A DNA stretch of 64,000 nucleotides from Burkholderiales bacterium. Lineage in GTDB: Bacteria > Pseudomonadota > Gammaproteobacteria > Burkholderiales > Burkholderiaceae_C. The position numbers were made by a program, and so were the translations under genes. Numbering within the stretch: position 1 is the first letter of the stretch; every line of letters begins with the position of its first letter. Where the stretch lies: NCBI GenBank assembly GCA_016195825.1, contig JACPYV010000196.1:29019-93018 (forward strand), written 5' to 3'. Below the pieces are notes generated by a model, which was given only the letters and a program-made list of their open reading frames with translations, had not been told where the DNA came from and searched no databases. This document shows, in pieces, positions 1-8,052 of the stretch.

Positions 1-617
1 AAGGCCAGCGCCGCCACGCCCAGCAGCAGGTTCAGCAGATGCTGGCCCGCGAACTGCACCGGCGCACCCTGAAACAAACGGAACTTGCTGCCGCCGGACA
101 GCTTGCCCCAGGCGATGACGGAACCCGTGAACGTGACGGCACCGATGAACGCACCCAGGGCCAATTCGAGGCGATTGCCCGCCGGGATGGGCGCCAGCAT
201 GCGCGGGGCGATGCCGTCCTCCGGCGGAATACTCGCCAGCGCCGCATCCAGCGGCGGCGAGAGGCCGAACGCGGCCGGCTCCGCGACTGCGGCGACGGCA
301 ATGGCCACGGCCGCCAGACCGATCATGCTGTGGAAGAACGCCACCAGTTCGGGCATCTTGGTCATCTCGACCGTCTTGGCCTTCCAAGCGCCGAAGCCCC
401 CGCCAGCGATCAGGCCCAGCAGCACCCAGGCCAGGCCCATGCCATGACCGGCCAGCTTGACGATGAGGGCCGCGGTAGTGAGCATGGCGATGGCCATACC
501 CACCATACCGAACAGGTTGCCGCGAATGGACGTCGTCGGGTGTGACAAGCCCTTGAGCGCCTGGATGAAGCAGACACTGGCGATCAGGTAGAGCAGCGTG
601 ACGAGATTGAGGCTCAT
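1..617 (-). CDS. pntB: NAD(P) transhydrogenase subunit beta, N-terminal part
   Basis: This is the N-terminal part (about 205 codons) of the beta subunit of the membrane proton-translocating NAD(P)+ transhydrogenase; the rest lies beyond the window edge. The enzyme moves hydride from NADH to NADP+ using the proton gradient. The visible part begins MSLNLVTLLYLIASVCF and is a run of hydrophobic segments with the family pieces SHPTTSIRGNLFGM and GLIAGGGFGAWKA, as expected for the inner-membrane domain before the NADP(H)-binding domain. The ATG (615-617) overlaps the stop of the upstream alpha part 2 gene as ATGA, so the two are translationally coupled. Truncated only by the window boundary. Confidence 0.95.
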   Translation of the reverse strand, partial: MSLNLVTLLYLIASVCFIQALKGLSHPTTSIRGNLFGMVGMAIAMLTTAALIVKLAGHGMGLAWVLLGLIAGGGFGAWKAKTVEMTKMPELVAFFHSMIGLAAVAIAVAAVAEPAAFGLSPPLDAALASIPPEDGIAPRMLAPIPAGNRLELALGAFIGAVTFTGSVIAWGKLSGGSKFRLFQGAPVQFAGQHLLNLLLGVAALA

Positions 618-934
618 TGCTTGCCCTCCGCGGCAGTGGCCTTCTTTTCCTTCTTCTTGAACATCTCCAGCATTCGCCGCGTGACGAGGAAGCCACCGAA
701 GATGTTGACCGCCGCCAGCGCGACGGCCAGCACGCCCATGCCCTTGGCGAACGGCGTCTCGGTCAGCGCCGCGGCCAGCATGGCGCCGACGATGACGATG
801 GCCGAGATCGCGTTGGTCACCGCCATCAGCGGCGTATGCAGCGCGGGCGTCACCGTCCAGACCACGTGGTAGCCCACGTAGATGGCCAGCACGAAGATGA
901 TGAGATTGATGATGGTGTGGTCCACAACTTCCAT
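614..934 (-). CDS. pntAB: NAD(P) transhydrogenase subunit alpha part 2
   Basis: A 106-residue inner-membrane protein with three hydrophobic helices (about residues 8-26, 33-58 and 67-88) and a Lys-rich tail. It is the membrane-spanning half of the alpha subunit, which many alpha- and betaproteobacteria encode apart from the NAD-binding half. It builds the proton channel together with PntB. It lies two bases downstream of the alpha part 1 gene and overlaps pntB by four bases, so the three genes form one operon in the usual order. Confidence 0.93.
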   Translation of the reverse strand: MEVVDHTIINLIIFVLAIYVGYHVVWTVTPALHTPLMAVTNAISAIVIVGAMLAAALTETPFAKGMGVLAVALAAVNIFGGFLVTRRMLEMFKKKEKKATAAEGKQ

Positions 935-936
935 GG

Positions 937-2052
937 TCAGCTCCTCGTGACTTGGCCGTCTTGCGTGACGCGGCAGGCCGCGACGATGTCGTCATCCAGC
1001 GGCACGTTGAACGTGCCCTCCTTGGTGATGACGAGCTTCAGGAAGTCCAGCACATTGCGTGCGTACAGCGCCGACGCATCGGCCGCGACCAGCGCCGGCA
1101 AGTTGGTCTCGCCCACCAGCGTCACGCCGTGCTTGACGACGGTCCTGCCCGCCTCGGTGAGCGGGCAGTTGCCGCCCGCCGGTGCGGCAATGTCGACGAT
1201 GACCGAGCCAGGCTTCATGGCCTTGACCATGTCCTCGGTGACCAGCACCGGCGCGGCGCGGCCAGGAATCAGCGCTGTCGTGACGACGATGTCGGCCGCC
1301 GCCACGCGCTTGGCCACCTCGGCCTTCTGACGGTCCAGCCAGCTCTGCGGCATGGGCCGCGCGTAGCCGCCCACGCCTTCGGCCGCTTCCTTCTCCTCAG
1401 CCGTCTCGTAGGGCACGTCGATGAACTTGGCGCCCAGCGACTCGACCTGCTCCTTCACCGACGGCCGCACGTCGCTGGCCTCGATGACGGCGCCCAGGCG
1501 CTTGGCTGTCGCGATGGCCTGCAGGCCCGCCACGCCCACGCCCAGGATGACCACGCGCGCCGCCTTCACGGTGCCGGCAGCCGTCATCAGCATCGGGAAG
1601 AAGCGCTGGTATTTGTCGGCCGCGATCATCACGGCCTTGTAGCCGGCGATGTTGGCCTGGCTGGACAACACGTCCATGCTCTGCGCGCGCGTCGTGCGCG
1701 GCGCGGCCTCCAGCGCGAAGCTGGTCAGCCCCGCGCCCGCCATGGCGGCGAGGCCGTCGCGGTCGAAGGGGTTGAGCATGCCGACCAGCGCCGTGCCGGC
1801 TTTCATCAGCGGCAGCTCGTCGGCGCCGGGTGCGCGCACCTTGAGCACCAATTCGCTGGCCAGCGCCGCGGCCTGGTCGACGATCTCGCAGCCGACGGCC
1901 TCGTAGGCCGCATCGGTGACGCTGGCTGCAATGCCTGCGCCCGATTCAATGCGCAGCGTGTGGCCCTGGGCCTTGAGCTTCTTGGCCGTCTCTGGCGTGA
2001 CGGCCACGCGTGTTTCTCCGGCCGCGCGTTCGCGCGGGACGCCAATCTGCAT
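937..2052 (-). CDS. pntAA: NAD(P) transhydrogenase subunit alpha part 1
   Basis: A 371-residue soluble NAD(H)-binding subunit of proton-translocating transhydrogenase. The start MQIGVPRE and the ETRVAVTP motif are typical of the alanine dehydrogenase/PNT N-terminal domain. A Rossmann segment with VILGVGVAGLQA lies near residue 168, followed by EASDVRPSVKEQVESLGAKF. Length matches the split-type PntAA rather than the fused 510-residue E. coli PntA. It is the first gene of a pntAA-pntAB-pntB operon and is divergent from the Nudix gene, with about 85 bp between them for both promoters. Confidence 0.95.
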   Translation of the reverse strand: MQIGVPRERAAGETRVAVTPETAKKLKAQGHTLRIESGAGIAASVTDAAYEAVGCEIVDQAAALASELVLKVRAPGADELPLMKAGTALVGMLNPFDRDGLAAMAGAGLTSFALEAAPRTTRAQSMDVLSSQANIAGYKAVMIAADKYQRFFPMLMTAAGTVKAARVVILGVGVAGLQAIATAKRLGAVIEASDVRPSVKEQVESLGAKFIDVPYETAEEKEAAEGVGGYARPMPQSWLDRQKAEVAKRVAAADIVVTTALIPGRAAPVLVTEDMVKAMKPGSVIVDIAAPAGGNCPLTEAGRTVVKHGVTLVGETNLPALVAADASALYARNVLDFLKLVITKEGTFNVPLDDDIVAACRVTQDGQVTRS

Positions 2053-2137
2053 GGGGTCTCCTCCGTGGGCAAAGGGGTCCGCGGCAGCTTACACAATGCC
2101 TGCGCTTGTCCCGTGCGGGAATTCGCCAGGAGGTTTC

Positions 2138-2635
2138 ATGACTGCCACAGACCGGTTTCGTCCCAGCGTGACTGTCGCTGCCGTGATTGCACGCGCCGGC
2201 CGCTACCTGCTGGTCGAGGAGGAAACGCCCGAAGGATTGATGCTGAACAACCCGGCGGGCCATCTGGAGCTGGGCGAAAGCCCCATCGAGGCCGTCGTGC
2301 GCGAGGCGCTGGAGGAGACCGCGCGAGCCTTCCAGCCCGAGGCTTTCCTGGGCGTCTACCTCGCCCGTTTCGTGCGGCCGGCACGTTTAGAGGATGTCAC
2401 CTATGTCCGGCTGGCCTTCAGCGGCCCGGTCGGCGAGGAGATTGCCGGGCGCACGCTGGACGAGGGCATCCGGCGCACGCTGTGGATGAGCGAGGCCGAG
2501 CTGGCGGCCTGCGCCGAGCGCCACCGCAGCCCGCTGGTGCTGCAATGCGTGCAAGACCATGCGGCCGGGCGGCGGCTGCCGCTGGAGACGGTGTTCGGCC
2601 ACCCGTCGCTGCAGGCACCGCTGCTGAAGGGCTGA
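2138..2635 (+). CDS. nudJ: Nudix hydrolase, NudJ-like
   Basis: A 165-residue Nudix-fold pyrophosphohydrolase. The Nudix box begins GHLELGE and continues REALEETA around residues 46-66; the last Gly of the classical REUXEEXGU box is Ala, the main departure from consensus. The N-terminus (RPSVTVAAVI) and the C-terminal pattern RSPLVLQCVQDH...GRRLPLE follow E. coli NudJ, a phosphatase acting on thiamine pyrophosphate precursors and nucleotides. In E. coli nudJ is directly upstream of mnmA; here mnmA follows two genes later on the same strand, which supports the assignment. The start is chosen for AGGAGG at 2128-2133, five bases before ATG 2138; the longer open frame upstream lacks such a site. 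Confidence 0.85.
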   Translation: MTATDRFRPSVTVAAVIARAGRYLLVEEETPEGLMLNNPAGHLELGESPIEAVVREALEETARAFQPEAFLGVYLARFVRPARLEDVTYVRLAFSGPVGEEIAGRTLDEGIRRTLWMSEAELAACAERHRSPLVLQCVQDHAAGRRLPLETVFGHPSLQAPLLKG

Positions 2636-2647
2636 GAATCCCGCGCC

Positions 2648-3352
2648 ATGACGACGCCCGACTTCATCGAGGTCTACGACCAGGCACTGAGCGCAGACGC
2701 CTGCCGCACGCTGATCGAGCGCTTCCAGGCCAGCGCCCGGGTGCAGCGCGGCGAGACCGGCAGCGGCGTGGACGTCAGTATGAAGGACAGCTGGGACATC
2801 GGCATCAGCCAGCACCCCGAATGGGCCGATGCCTGCGCGCAGCTCAACAACGCCGTCATTGGCGGCTTCCGGCAGTACCTGCGCCGCTACGCCCACCTGG
2901 CGCTGGCGCCGCTGAAGCTGCAGATGAACCGGCCTGACGGCACGGCGGCGCTGCTCGACGCCGAAGGGGTTGCGGCGCTGAGCGACGAACTGCTGATGGG
3001 CTTGATCGCCAAGGTCTTCCGCCCTGGCACGATCAACTTGCAGCGCTACGTGGCCGACCAGGGTGGCTACCCCTACTGGCATTGCGAGCAGTACCCGCGG
3101 CTCGACCAGGGCGAGGCGCTGCACCGGGCGGTGCTGTGGACGATCTACCTGAACGACGACTTCGCCGCGGGCGAGACCGAGTTCCTGTACCAGGACCGCA
3201 AGGTCGCGCCGCGCACCGGCAGCCTGCTGATCGCGCCGGGGGGCTTCACGCACACGCACCGTGGCAACCGGCCGCAGGGCGGCGACAAGTACATCGCGAC
3301 GAGCTGGGTGCTGTACCAACGCGCGGAAACCCTGTTCACCACCGCGCGCTGA
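2648..3352 (+). CDS. 2OG-Fe(II) oxygenase, prolyl 4-hydroxylase-like
   Basis: A 234-residue protein with the double-stranded beta-helix signature of 2-oxoglutarate/iron dioxygenases. The probable iron ligands are His145 and Glu147 (YWHCEQYP) and His204 (THTHRG). Lys214 in GGDKYIATSW would hold 2-oxoglutarate. The middle YLNDDFAAGETEF matches the YLN...GGET strand of P4H-type proteins. The first iron motif is HxE instead of the usual HxD. There is no signal peptide, so it is likely cytoplasmic. It starts 12 bases after nudJ and is probably co-transcribed. Substrate unknown; a role in modifying a translation component is only a guess from the mnmA context. Confidence 0.8.
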   Translation: MTTPDFIEVYDQALSADACRTLIERFQASARVQRGETGSGVDVSMKDSWDIGISQHPEWADACAQLNNAVIGGFRQYLRRYAHLALAPLKLQMNRPDGTAALLDAEGVAALSDELLMGLIAKVFRPGTINLQRYVADQGGYPYWHCEQYPRLDQGEALHRAVLWTIYLNDDFAAGETEFLYQDRKVAPRTGSLLIAPGGFTHTHRGNRPQGGDKYIATSWVLYQRAETLFTTAR

Positions 3353-3359
3353 ACCTCGC

Positions 3360-3941
3360 ATGCAACACCTGCTCCGCCTGGCCCTGCTCTCCCTGCCGCT
3401 GAACGCGCTCGCCGGCGAGCCGCCGGCCATCGATGCCGCAACCTGGCCGCTGCACAGCTTCCGCTTCTCCCAAAACGCGCTGGCCTGCAAGCTGCCTTCG
3501 CCCGACATCGACTTCGGCTGCCTGCGCATCGGTGAACTCCAGATCGGCACCGACTGGGCCGGCGTGACGGCGCGGTTCGGCGAGCCGTGGAAGCGCGAGG
3601 CCCTGCCCGGCGGCGGCGTGCGCGAAGTGCACCTGATCGACCGCGATGCCGGGCAACGCACCTTCAGCTACTGGGTGCTGGAGAGCCGCGGAGGCAAGCT
3701 CGTCAACGCCCAACTGACCGGCAACCACCCGCCCCAGGACCCGGCCACGGCGCCCGGATTCTCCGGCTTGCGGCTGGGCGACACGGAGGCCAAGGTGCGC
3801 GAACTGCTGGGGCCGCGCTTCAAGGCCGCCCCTGTGCTGGAAATCAGTGGCGTGCTGTGGAACTACGCGCCTTTCTGCTTCTCAATCGAAATCGTCGACG
3901 GCCGTGTCTACTCGCTGCGCGTGCACGACGGCAGCGGCTAA
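3360..3941 (+). CDS. Exported hypothetical protein
   Basis: A 193-residue protein of unknown function. ATG 3360 is preferred over the longer frame because it gives a clear Sec signal peptide ([19 protein letters not shown]), cleaved near residue 19. The mature part has two related segments: one around residues 55-75 ([25 protein letters not shown]) and one around 130-150 ([18 protein letters not shown]). These look like two copies of a small repeat in which a Gly/Asp turn precedes a helix and an FG-P or LGP end. Such pairs resemble SmpA/OmlA-type periplasmic folds, but I do not recognise the family. It lies seven bases after the oxygenase gene. Confidence 0.7.
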   Translation: MQHLLRLALLSLPLNALAGEPPAIDAATWPLHSFRFSQNALACKLPSPDIDFGCLRIGELQIGTDWAGVTARFGEPWKREALPGGGVREVHLIDRDAGQRTFSYWVLESRGGKLVNAQLTGNHPPQDPATAPGFSGLRLGDTEAKVRELLGPRFKAAPVLEISGVLWNYAPFCFSIEIVDGRVYSLRVHDGSG

Positions 3942-3972
3942 GCCCGCCAGTGCGCGGGGTCAGCAGCCGCTT

Positions 3973-3981
3973 TGGGACAAT
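3973..3981 (+). promoter_or_regulatory. Extended -10 promoter of mnmA (leaderless candidate)
   Basis: TGGGACAAT reads as TGn followed by a GACAAT -10 hexamer (3976-3981). Only seven bases separate it from the mnmA ATG at 3989, so transcription should begin at or within a base or two of the start codon. No Shine-Dalgarno sequence is present. No good -35 is seen, as expected for an extended -10 promoter. Confidence 0.5.
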
Positions 3982-3988
3982 CGAGCCC

Positions 3989-5137
3989 ATGAGTTCCAAC
4001 AAGAAGCATCGCGTCGTCGTGGGCCTGTCCGGCGGCGTGGACTCGGCCGTGACCGCCCACCTGCTGAAGGAACAGGGCCACGAGGTCATCGGCATCTTCA
4101 TGAAGAACTGGGAAGACGATGACGACGACGAGTACTGCTCGACGCGGCAGGACTTCCTGGACGCCGCTTCGGTCGCCGACGTGCTGGGCATCGAAATCGA
4201 GCACGTCAACTTCGCGGCCGAGTACAAGGACCGCGTCTTCGAGAGTTTTCTGCGCGAATACCAGGCCGGCCGCACGCCCAACCCCGACGTGCTGTGCAAT
4301 GCCGAGATCAAGTTCAAGGCCTTTTTGGACCACGCGATGCGCCTGGGCGCCGAGAAGATCGCGACCGGGCACTACGCGCGGGTGCGCGAGGTCGATGGCG
4401 AGTTCCAGTTGCTGAAGGGCCTGGACCCGCTGAAGGACCAGAGCTACTTCCTGCACCGGCTGACGCAGGCGCAGGTCAGCAAGGCCATGTTCCCGGTGGG
4501 CCACCTGCCCAAGACCGAGGTGCGCCGCATCGCCGCCGAGATCGGCCTACCGAACGCCAAGAAGAAGGACTCGACCGGCATCTGCTTCATCGGCGAGCGG
4601 CCGTTCCGCGAATTCCTGAACAAGTACCTGTCGCACCAGCCCGGCCCCATCAAGGACGAGCGCGGGCGCAAGCTGGGCGAGCACGTGGGCCTGTCCTTCT
4701 ACACACTGGGCCAGCGCCAGGGCCTGGGCATCGGCGGCGTGAAGGAGAAGGTCTCGCGAGGATCGGCGGCGACGCCTGGCCAGGCGTCGAAGGGCGGCGG
4801 CCATCACGAGCCCTGGTTCGTCGCGGCCAAGGACATCCCCAACAACACGCTGATCGTCGTACAGGGCCACGACCACCCGCTGCTACTCAGCCCGGCCCTG
4901 GTCGCTGACGACCTGAGCTGGGTCGCCGGCCGCGCGCCGGCCGCGCACGAGGCCGCGGCCAAGACGCGCTACCGCCAGGCGGACGCGCCCTGCAGCGTCG
5001 TCTTCGACCCCACCGGCCACCTGACGCTGCGCTTCCCCGACCCGCAGTGGGCCGTGACGCCGGGGCAGAGCGCAGTGGTCTATGACGGCGAGGTCTGCCT
5101 AGGCGGTGGTGTCATCGCCTCGGCGCTCGACGAATGA
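3989..5137 (+). CDS. mnmA: tRNA-specific 2-thiouridylase
   Basis: A 382-residue MnmA that makes 2-thiouridine at wobble U34 of tRNA-Lys, -Glu and -Gln using ATP and a persulfide relay. The ATP pyrophosphatase P-loop [10 protein letters not shown] is at residues 11-20. [23 protein letters not shown] (first catalytic Cys), GHYARV and [11 protein letters not shown] (second Cys) are all present. The start is ATG 3989, giving [16 protein letters not shown]; the upstream extension lacks homology. Relative to E. coli there is a small insertion after GIGGVKEK rich in Gly/Ser/Ala (about residues 254-273), encoded by DNA containing a 20-bp perfect palindrome. The 3' end overlaps the histidine kinase gene by ATGA. 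Confidence 0.97.
   Translation: MSSNKKHRVVVGLSGGVDSAVTAHLLKEQGHEVIGIFMKNWEDDDDDEYCSTRQDFLDAASVADVLGIEIEHVNFAAEYKDRVFESFLREYQAGRTPNPDVLCNAEIKFKAFLDHAMRLGAEKIATGHYARVREVDGEFQLLKGLDPLKDQSYFLHRLTQAQVSKAMFPVGHLPKTEVRRIAAEIGLPNAKKKDSTGICFIGERPFREFLNKYLSHQPGPIKDERGRKLGEHVGLSFYTLGQRQGLGIGGVKEKVSRGSAATPGQASKGGGHHEPWFVAAKDIPNNTLIVVQGHDHPLLLSPALVADDLSWVAGRAPAAHEAAAKTRYRQADAPCSVVFDPTGHLTLRFPDPQWAVTPGQSAVVYDGEVCLGGGVIASALDE
4770..4789. repeat. 20-bp perfect palindrome inside mnmA
   Basis: CGACGCCTGG is followed immediately by its reverse complement CCAGGCGTCG, a loopless perfect palindrome. It lies in the part of mnmA coding for an insertion (about residues 254-273) that E. coli MnmA lacks. It may be a small mobile palindromic element tolerated in a surface loop, or a protein-binding site. 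Confidence 0.6.
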
Positions 5138-6354
5138 CCCGGCTGGACCGCCTGCTCGCACGCCTGGCCGAGCCTGGCGTCGTGCTGCGGCTGGCGGCCC
5201 TGGTCGTCTGCGCAATGGAGCTGGTCAGCGCCGGGGCGGCGCTGCTGGGCGCCCGCACCGAGCCCTACGACGGCCTGGTCGCCGTGGTCTGGCGGCAACT
5301 GGGCGGCAGTGCCAACGACCGCGCACTGCTGCTGATCTGCGTGGCCTTGCTGCTGGCCTTCGTCGCGCTGATGTGGCGGCTGGCCAGCCAGGGCAGTGGC
5401 GTCGTCACCGTGAACCGGCGCTTGGCCTGGCTGCTGCTGGTGGACCTGCTGGCCTTCGGCGTGACGCCGGGCCTGCCCTTCCTGGTCACGGCGCTGGCCG
5501 CGGTGCTGCTACCGGCGCGCGTCGCGCTGGGCTTCGGCTTTGCCCAGGTGCTGCTGAACACCGGAATCTACGCCGCGCCGCAGGCCGCCGCCTGGCTGGA
5601 CCAGTTCGGGCTGCTGTCGTCCATGCTGGCCCTGCACGGCCTGGCCTTCGGCCTGGGGCGCATGGCCGCCGCCGAGGGCGAGAAGCGCCGCTGGCTGCAG
5701 GCCGTGCTGGCCGAGCAGCTGTCCGGCGAACACTTGCTGGCCGAGCAGATGCGCTACAGCGAACGCATGCAGATCGCCCGCGAGCTGCACGACCTGATGG
5801 GCCACCACCTGACGGCGCTGAACCTGCAGCTGCAGCTTGGCGGCGCGCTGCTGGCGCGCGAGGACAAGCCCGGCGCCGGCCAGGCGCTGGGCCGCGCACA
5901 AGGTGTGGCGGCACAGCTGCTGGCCGACGTGCGCGAGGCCGTGTCGCAGCAGCGCAGCTCGCAGCGCATCGACCTGTCCGCGGCACTGCAGGCGCTGGCT
6001 GAGGGCATCGCCAGCACGCGCATCGAACTGGCAATGGACGATGCCGCCCGCGACCTGGGCCCCCGCGCCGCCCACGCGCTGCTGCGCTGCGTGCAGGAGG
6101 GCGTGACCAACAGCGTGCGTCATGCCGGCGCGCGTCGCGTGCAGGTTGAACTGCGCGGCCAGGGGGATGAGGTGGCCGTCAGCATCGACGATGATGGGCA
6201 CGGCGCGCCGAACTGGCACGCTGGCCGCGCCGAGAGCTTTGGCAACGGCCTCTCGGGCATGGCCGAGCGCATGACCGAACTGGGTGGGCAGATGCGTGTG
6301 ACGCGCACGAGCCCTGGGTTCCGAATCGAACTGAGATGTCCGCGATGGGTGTGA
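5134..6354 (+). CDS. Sensor histidine kinase, DesK/NarX type
   Basis: A 406-residue membrane histidine kinase of the HisKA_3 class. Residues 1-175 hold about five hydrophobic segments and no large periplasmic domain, so it may sense a membrane or internal signal. The H-box [15 protein letters not shown] puts the phospho-accepting His at residue 219. The N-box [17 protein letters not shown] and the ATP-lid DDDGHG...[10 protein letters not shown] follow. Its ATG overlaps the mnmA stop and its 3' end overlaps the response regulator gene, so all three are probably translated from one transcript. The signal is unknown. Confidence 0.9.
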   Translation: MTRLDRLLARLAEPGVVLRLAALVVCAMELVSAGAALLGARTEPYDGLVAVVWRQLGGSANDRALLLICVALLLAFVALMWRLASQGSGVVTVNRRLAWLLLVDLLAFGVTPGLPFLVTALAAVLLPARVALGFGFAQVLLNTGIYAAPQAAAWLDQFGLLSSMLALHGLAFGLGRMAAAEGEKRRWLQAVLAEQLSGEHLLAEQMRYSERMQIARELHDLMGHHLTALNLQLQLGGALLAREDKPGAGQALGRAQGVAAQLLADVREAVSQQRSSQRIDLSAALQALAEGIASTRIELAMDDAARDLGPRAAHALLRCVQEGVTNSVRHAGARRVQVELRGQGDEVAVSIDDDGHGAPNWHAGRAESFGNGLSGMAERMTELGGQMRVTRTSPGFRIELRCPRWV

Positions 6355-6998
6355 TCAAGATCCTGCTGGTGGAGGACCAGCAACTGGTGCGTGAAGGCCT
6401 CAAGGGCCTGCTCGCGCTGCACGACGAGCTCAAAGTCGTCGGCGAAGCCAGCGACGGCGCCGAGGCGCTGGAGTGGCTGTCCGCCGCTGCGGCCGAAGAC
6501 ATGCCCGACGTGATCCTCTCCGACATGCGCATGCCGCGCCTGGACGGCGTGGGCCTGATCCGCGCGCTGGCCGCGCGGGCGCTGCGCCTACCGGTCATTC
6601 TGCTGACGACCTTCGACGACACGGCCGCCTTCGACGAGGCCGCACGCGCCGGCGCCAAGGGCTTCCTGCTCAAGGCCATCAGCCCCGAGACGCTGGCCCA
6701 GGCGCTGCGCGACGTGCATGCCGGCGGCACCGCGCTGCGCCCGTCGCTGACCACGCGCATGGAAGCCCGCGGCGGTGAGCGTGCCTTCACGGCGGCCGAC
6801 CATCCGGACCCTCTAAGCCCGAAAGAGCTGCAGGTGCTGCGCCTGGTGGCCAGCGGCCGCAGCAACACCGAGATCGCCGGCTTGCTGGGCAACAGCGAAG
6901 GCGTCATCAAAAACCACTGTTCGGCCATCTTCTCCAAGATGGGCGTGCGCGACCGCACGCAGGCGGTTCTCAGGGCGATCGATCTGGGCTGGATCTGA
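6336..6998 (+). CDS. LuxR/NarL-family response regulator
   Basis: A 220-residue partner of the preceding kinase. The receiver domain has the acidic pair ED (residues 13-14), the phospho-acceptor Asp63 (ILSDMRMPRLDG), and the TTF and K switch residues. The GerE-type HTH is LSPKELQVLRLVASGRSNTEIAGLLG followed by VIKNHCSAIFSKMG. An alternative ATG at 6345 ([11 protein letters not shown]) fits the family start better, but 6336 cannot be excluded; both overlap the kinase gene. The last 29 bp overlap the end of the convergent CAP-domain gene. Confidence 0.92.
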   Translation: MSAMGVIKILLVEDQQLVREGLKGLLALHDELKVVGEASDGAEALEWLSAAAAEDMPDVILSDMRMPRLDGVGLIRALAARALRLPVILLTTFDDTAAFDEAARAGAKGFLLKAISPETLAQALRDVHAGGTALRPSLTTRMEARGGERAFTAADHPDPLSPKELQVLRLVASGRSNTEIAGLLGNSEGVIKNHCSAIFSKMGVRDRTQAVLRAIDLGWI

Positions 6999-7467
6999 CC
7001 GGCACCGCGAGGTGCAGCACCCAGTACTGCTCGTAGCGGCCCGCGGTCGCGACGCAGGCCGCACCGACGTGGATGTAGTCGGGGCGCATCAGCGACTCGC
7101 AATGGGCCTCGCTCGCGAGCCACAGCGCCAGCGCTTGATCCAGGGTCGCGGGGCCGCCGCCGAGCACCTCGCCCCCGCTGGCCATCGGATAGCCCGCCGA
7201 TTGCAGGCGCTGGCGCAAGGTGCCGGCGCGCTGCCCCTGGTGGCTGATTTCACCCCGCTGCCCCAGTTCCAGCGCATAGGCCGAGGCTGACGCGGCCAGG
7301 CGCTCGTCCCAGGCCACGGGCGCCGCGACCGCCTGATGCCGCTGACCGCAGGTGCGCGGCTGCGCACGCACCTGGTTGACCGCCTGCACCACCTCGTCTG
7401 CCGAAGGCTGGCAGGTCTGGGCATGCACGCCGGTGGCGCAGAGCAGGGCGGACAACAGGAGACGCAT
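6970..7467 (-). CDS. Secreted CAP-domain protein
   Basis: A 165-residue exported protein of the CAP (SCP/PR-1) superfamily. ATG 7467 gives the signal peptide MRLLLSALLCATGVHAQ; the frame is open eight codons further upstream. The domain starts at EVVQAVNQVRAQP and has the family pieces LAASASAYALELGQRGEISHQG, GGEVLGGG and QALALWLASEAHCESLM, ending in YEQYWVLHLA. Four Cys residues suggest two disulfides (for example QTCQP with RTCG). Function of bacterial CAP proteins is poorly defined; extracellular binding or protease-like roles are proposed. Its 3' end overlaps the response regulator gene tail to tail. Confidence 0.82.
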   Translation of the reverse strand: MRLLLSALLCATGVHAQTCQPSADEVVQAVNQVRAQPRTCGQRHQAVAAPVAWDERLAASASAYALELGQRGEISHQGQRAGTLRQRLQSAGYPMASGGEVLGGGPATLDQALALWLASEAHCESLMRPDYIHVGAACVATAGRYEQYWVLHLAVPVRSSPDRSP

Positions 7468-7538
7468 CGTGCGGGGGCAAAGAGCAGTCAATTCGGCTGG
7501 GGATTGTCAACTCCCGGCCGTTGGACGACCATGGACCG

Positions 7539-7961
7539 ATGACATCCCACGCCCGCACCCCGCTGCGCATCCCCTTGGCGCTGCCCTTTCTGGCACTGTG
7601 CCTGCTGGGCTGTGCCACGGCCCAGCAAACGCCCGAGAGCGCCGAGCAACTGGCCACGCAGATCCAGGCCCTCGTCGGTGACGCGGCCTGCGACGCTCCG
7701 GCGCAGTGCCGCACCATCGCAGTGGGCGCCAGGGCGTGCGGCGGCCCGGACAGCTATCTGGCCTGGTCGACGCTGCGTACGGACGAAGCGCGCCTGCGCG
7801 AGCTGGTGAAGCGCCACGCCGAGCGCCGGCAGGCCGACAACCGCACCGGCCGGCTGTCCTCCATCTGCGTGATGGCGACCGACCCGGGCGCCAGTTGCCA
7901 GGCACGGCGCTGCACGCTGAACGCATCGGGCTACGGCACGCCACCCGGGCGCGCCGACTGA
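7539..7961 (+). CDS. Small cysteine-rich lipoprotein
   Basis: A 140-residue predicted lipoprotein. ATG 7539 gives MTSHARTPLRIPLALPFLALCLLGC, where LLGC is a good lipobox; the longer frame would need a TTG start. The mature part has six further Cys (DAACDAPAQC, ACGG, SICV, SCQARRC), suggesting disulfides, and segment YLAWSTLRTDEARLRELV. I do not recognise a named family. It is divergent from the CAP gene, with about 70 bp between them. Confidence 0.7.
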   Translation: MTSHARTPLRIPLALPFLALCLLGCATAQQTPESAEQLATQIQALVGDAACDAPAQCRTIAVGARACGGPDSYLAWSTLRTDEARLRELVKRHAERRQADNRTGRLSSICVMATDPGASCQARRCTLNASGYGTPPGRAD

Positions 7962-7975
7962 AGCCGGCGCGCCCC

Positions 7976-8010
7976 AAACAAAAAGGCCGCAGCACCTGCG
8001 TGCTGCGGCC
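7976..8010 (-). terminator. Rho-independent terminator of the subtilase gene
   Basis: A perfect 11-bp stem, GGCCGCAGCAC (7985-7995) with GTGCTGCGGCC (8000-8010) and loop CTGC. Read on the minus strand it is followed by TTTTTGTTTG (7976-7984 and onward), the expected U-tract. It lies about 40 bp after the stop of the minus-strand protease gene. The plus side lacks a T-run, so action on the small lipoprotein gene is uncertain. Confidence 0.9.
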
Positions 8011-8052
8011 GGGGTTGCGACAGCGAGCCAAAGCCCGCTGTGCGCGATAGCG

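Noticed and set aside
952-2937. 661-codon plus-strand open frame across pntAA and nudJ.
   Set aside because: Shadow frame; the translation has no family features and conflicts with two well-supported genes.
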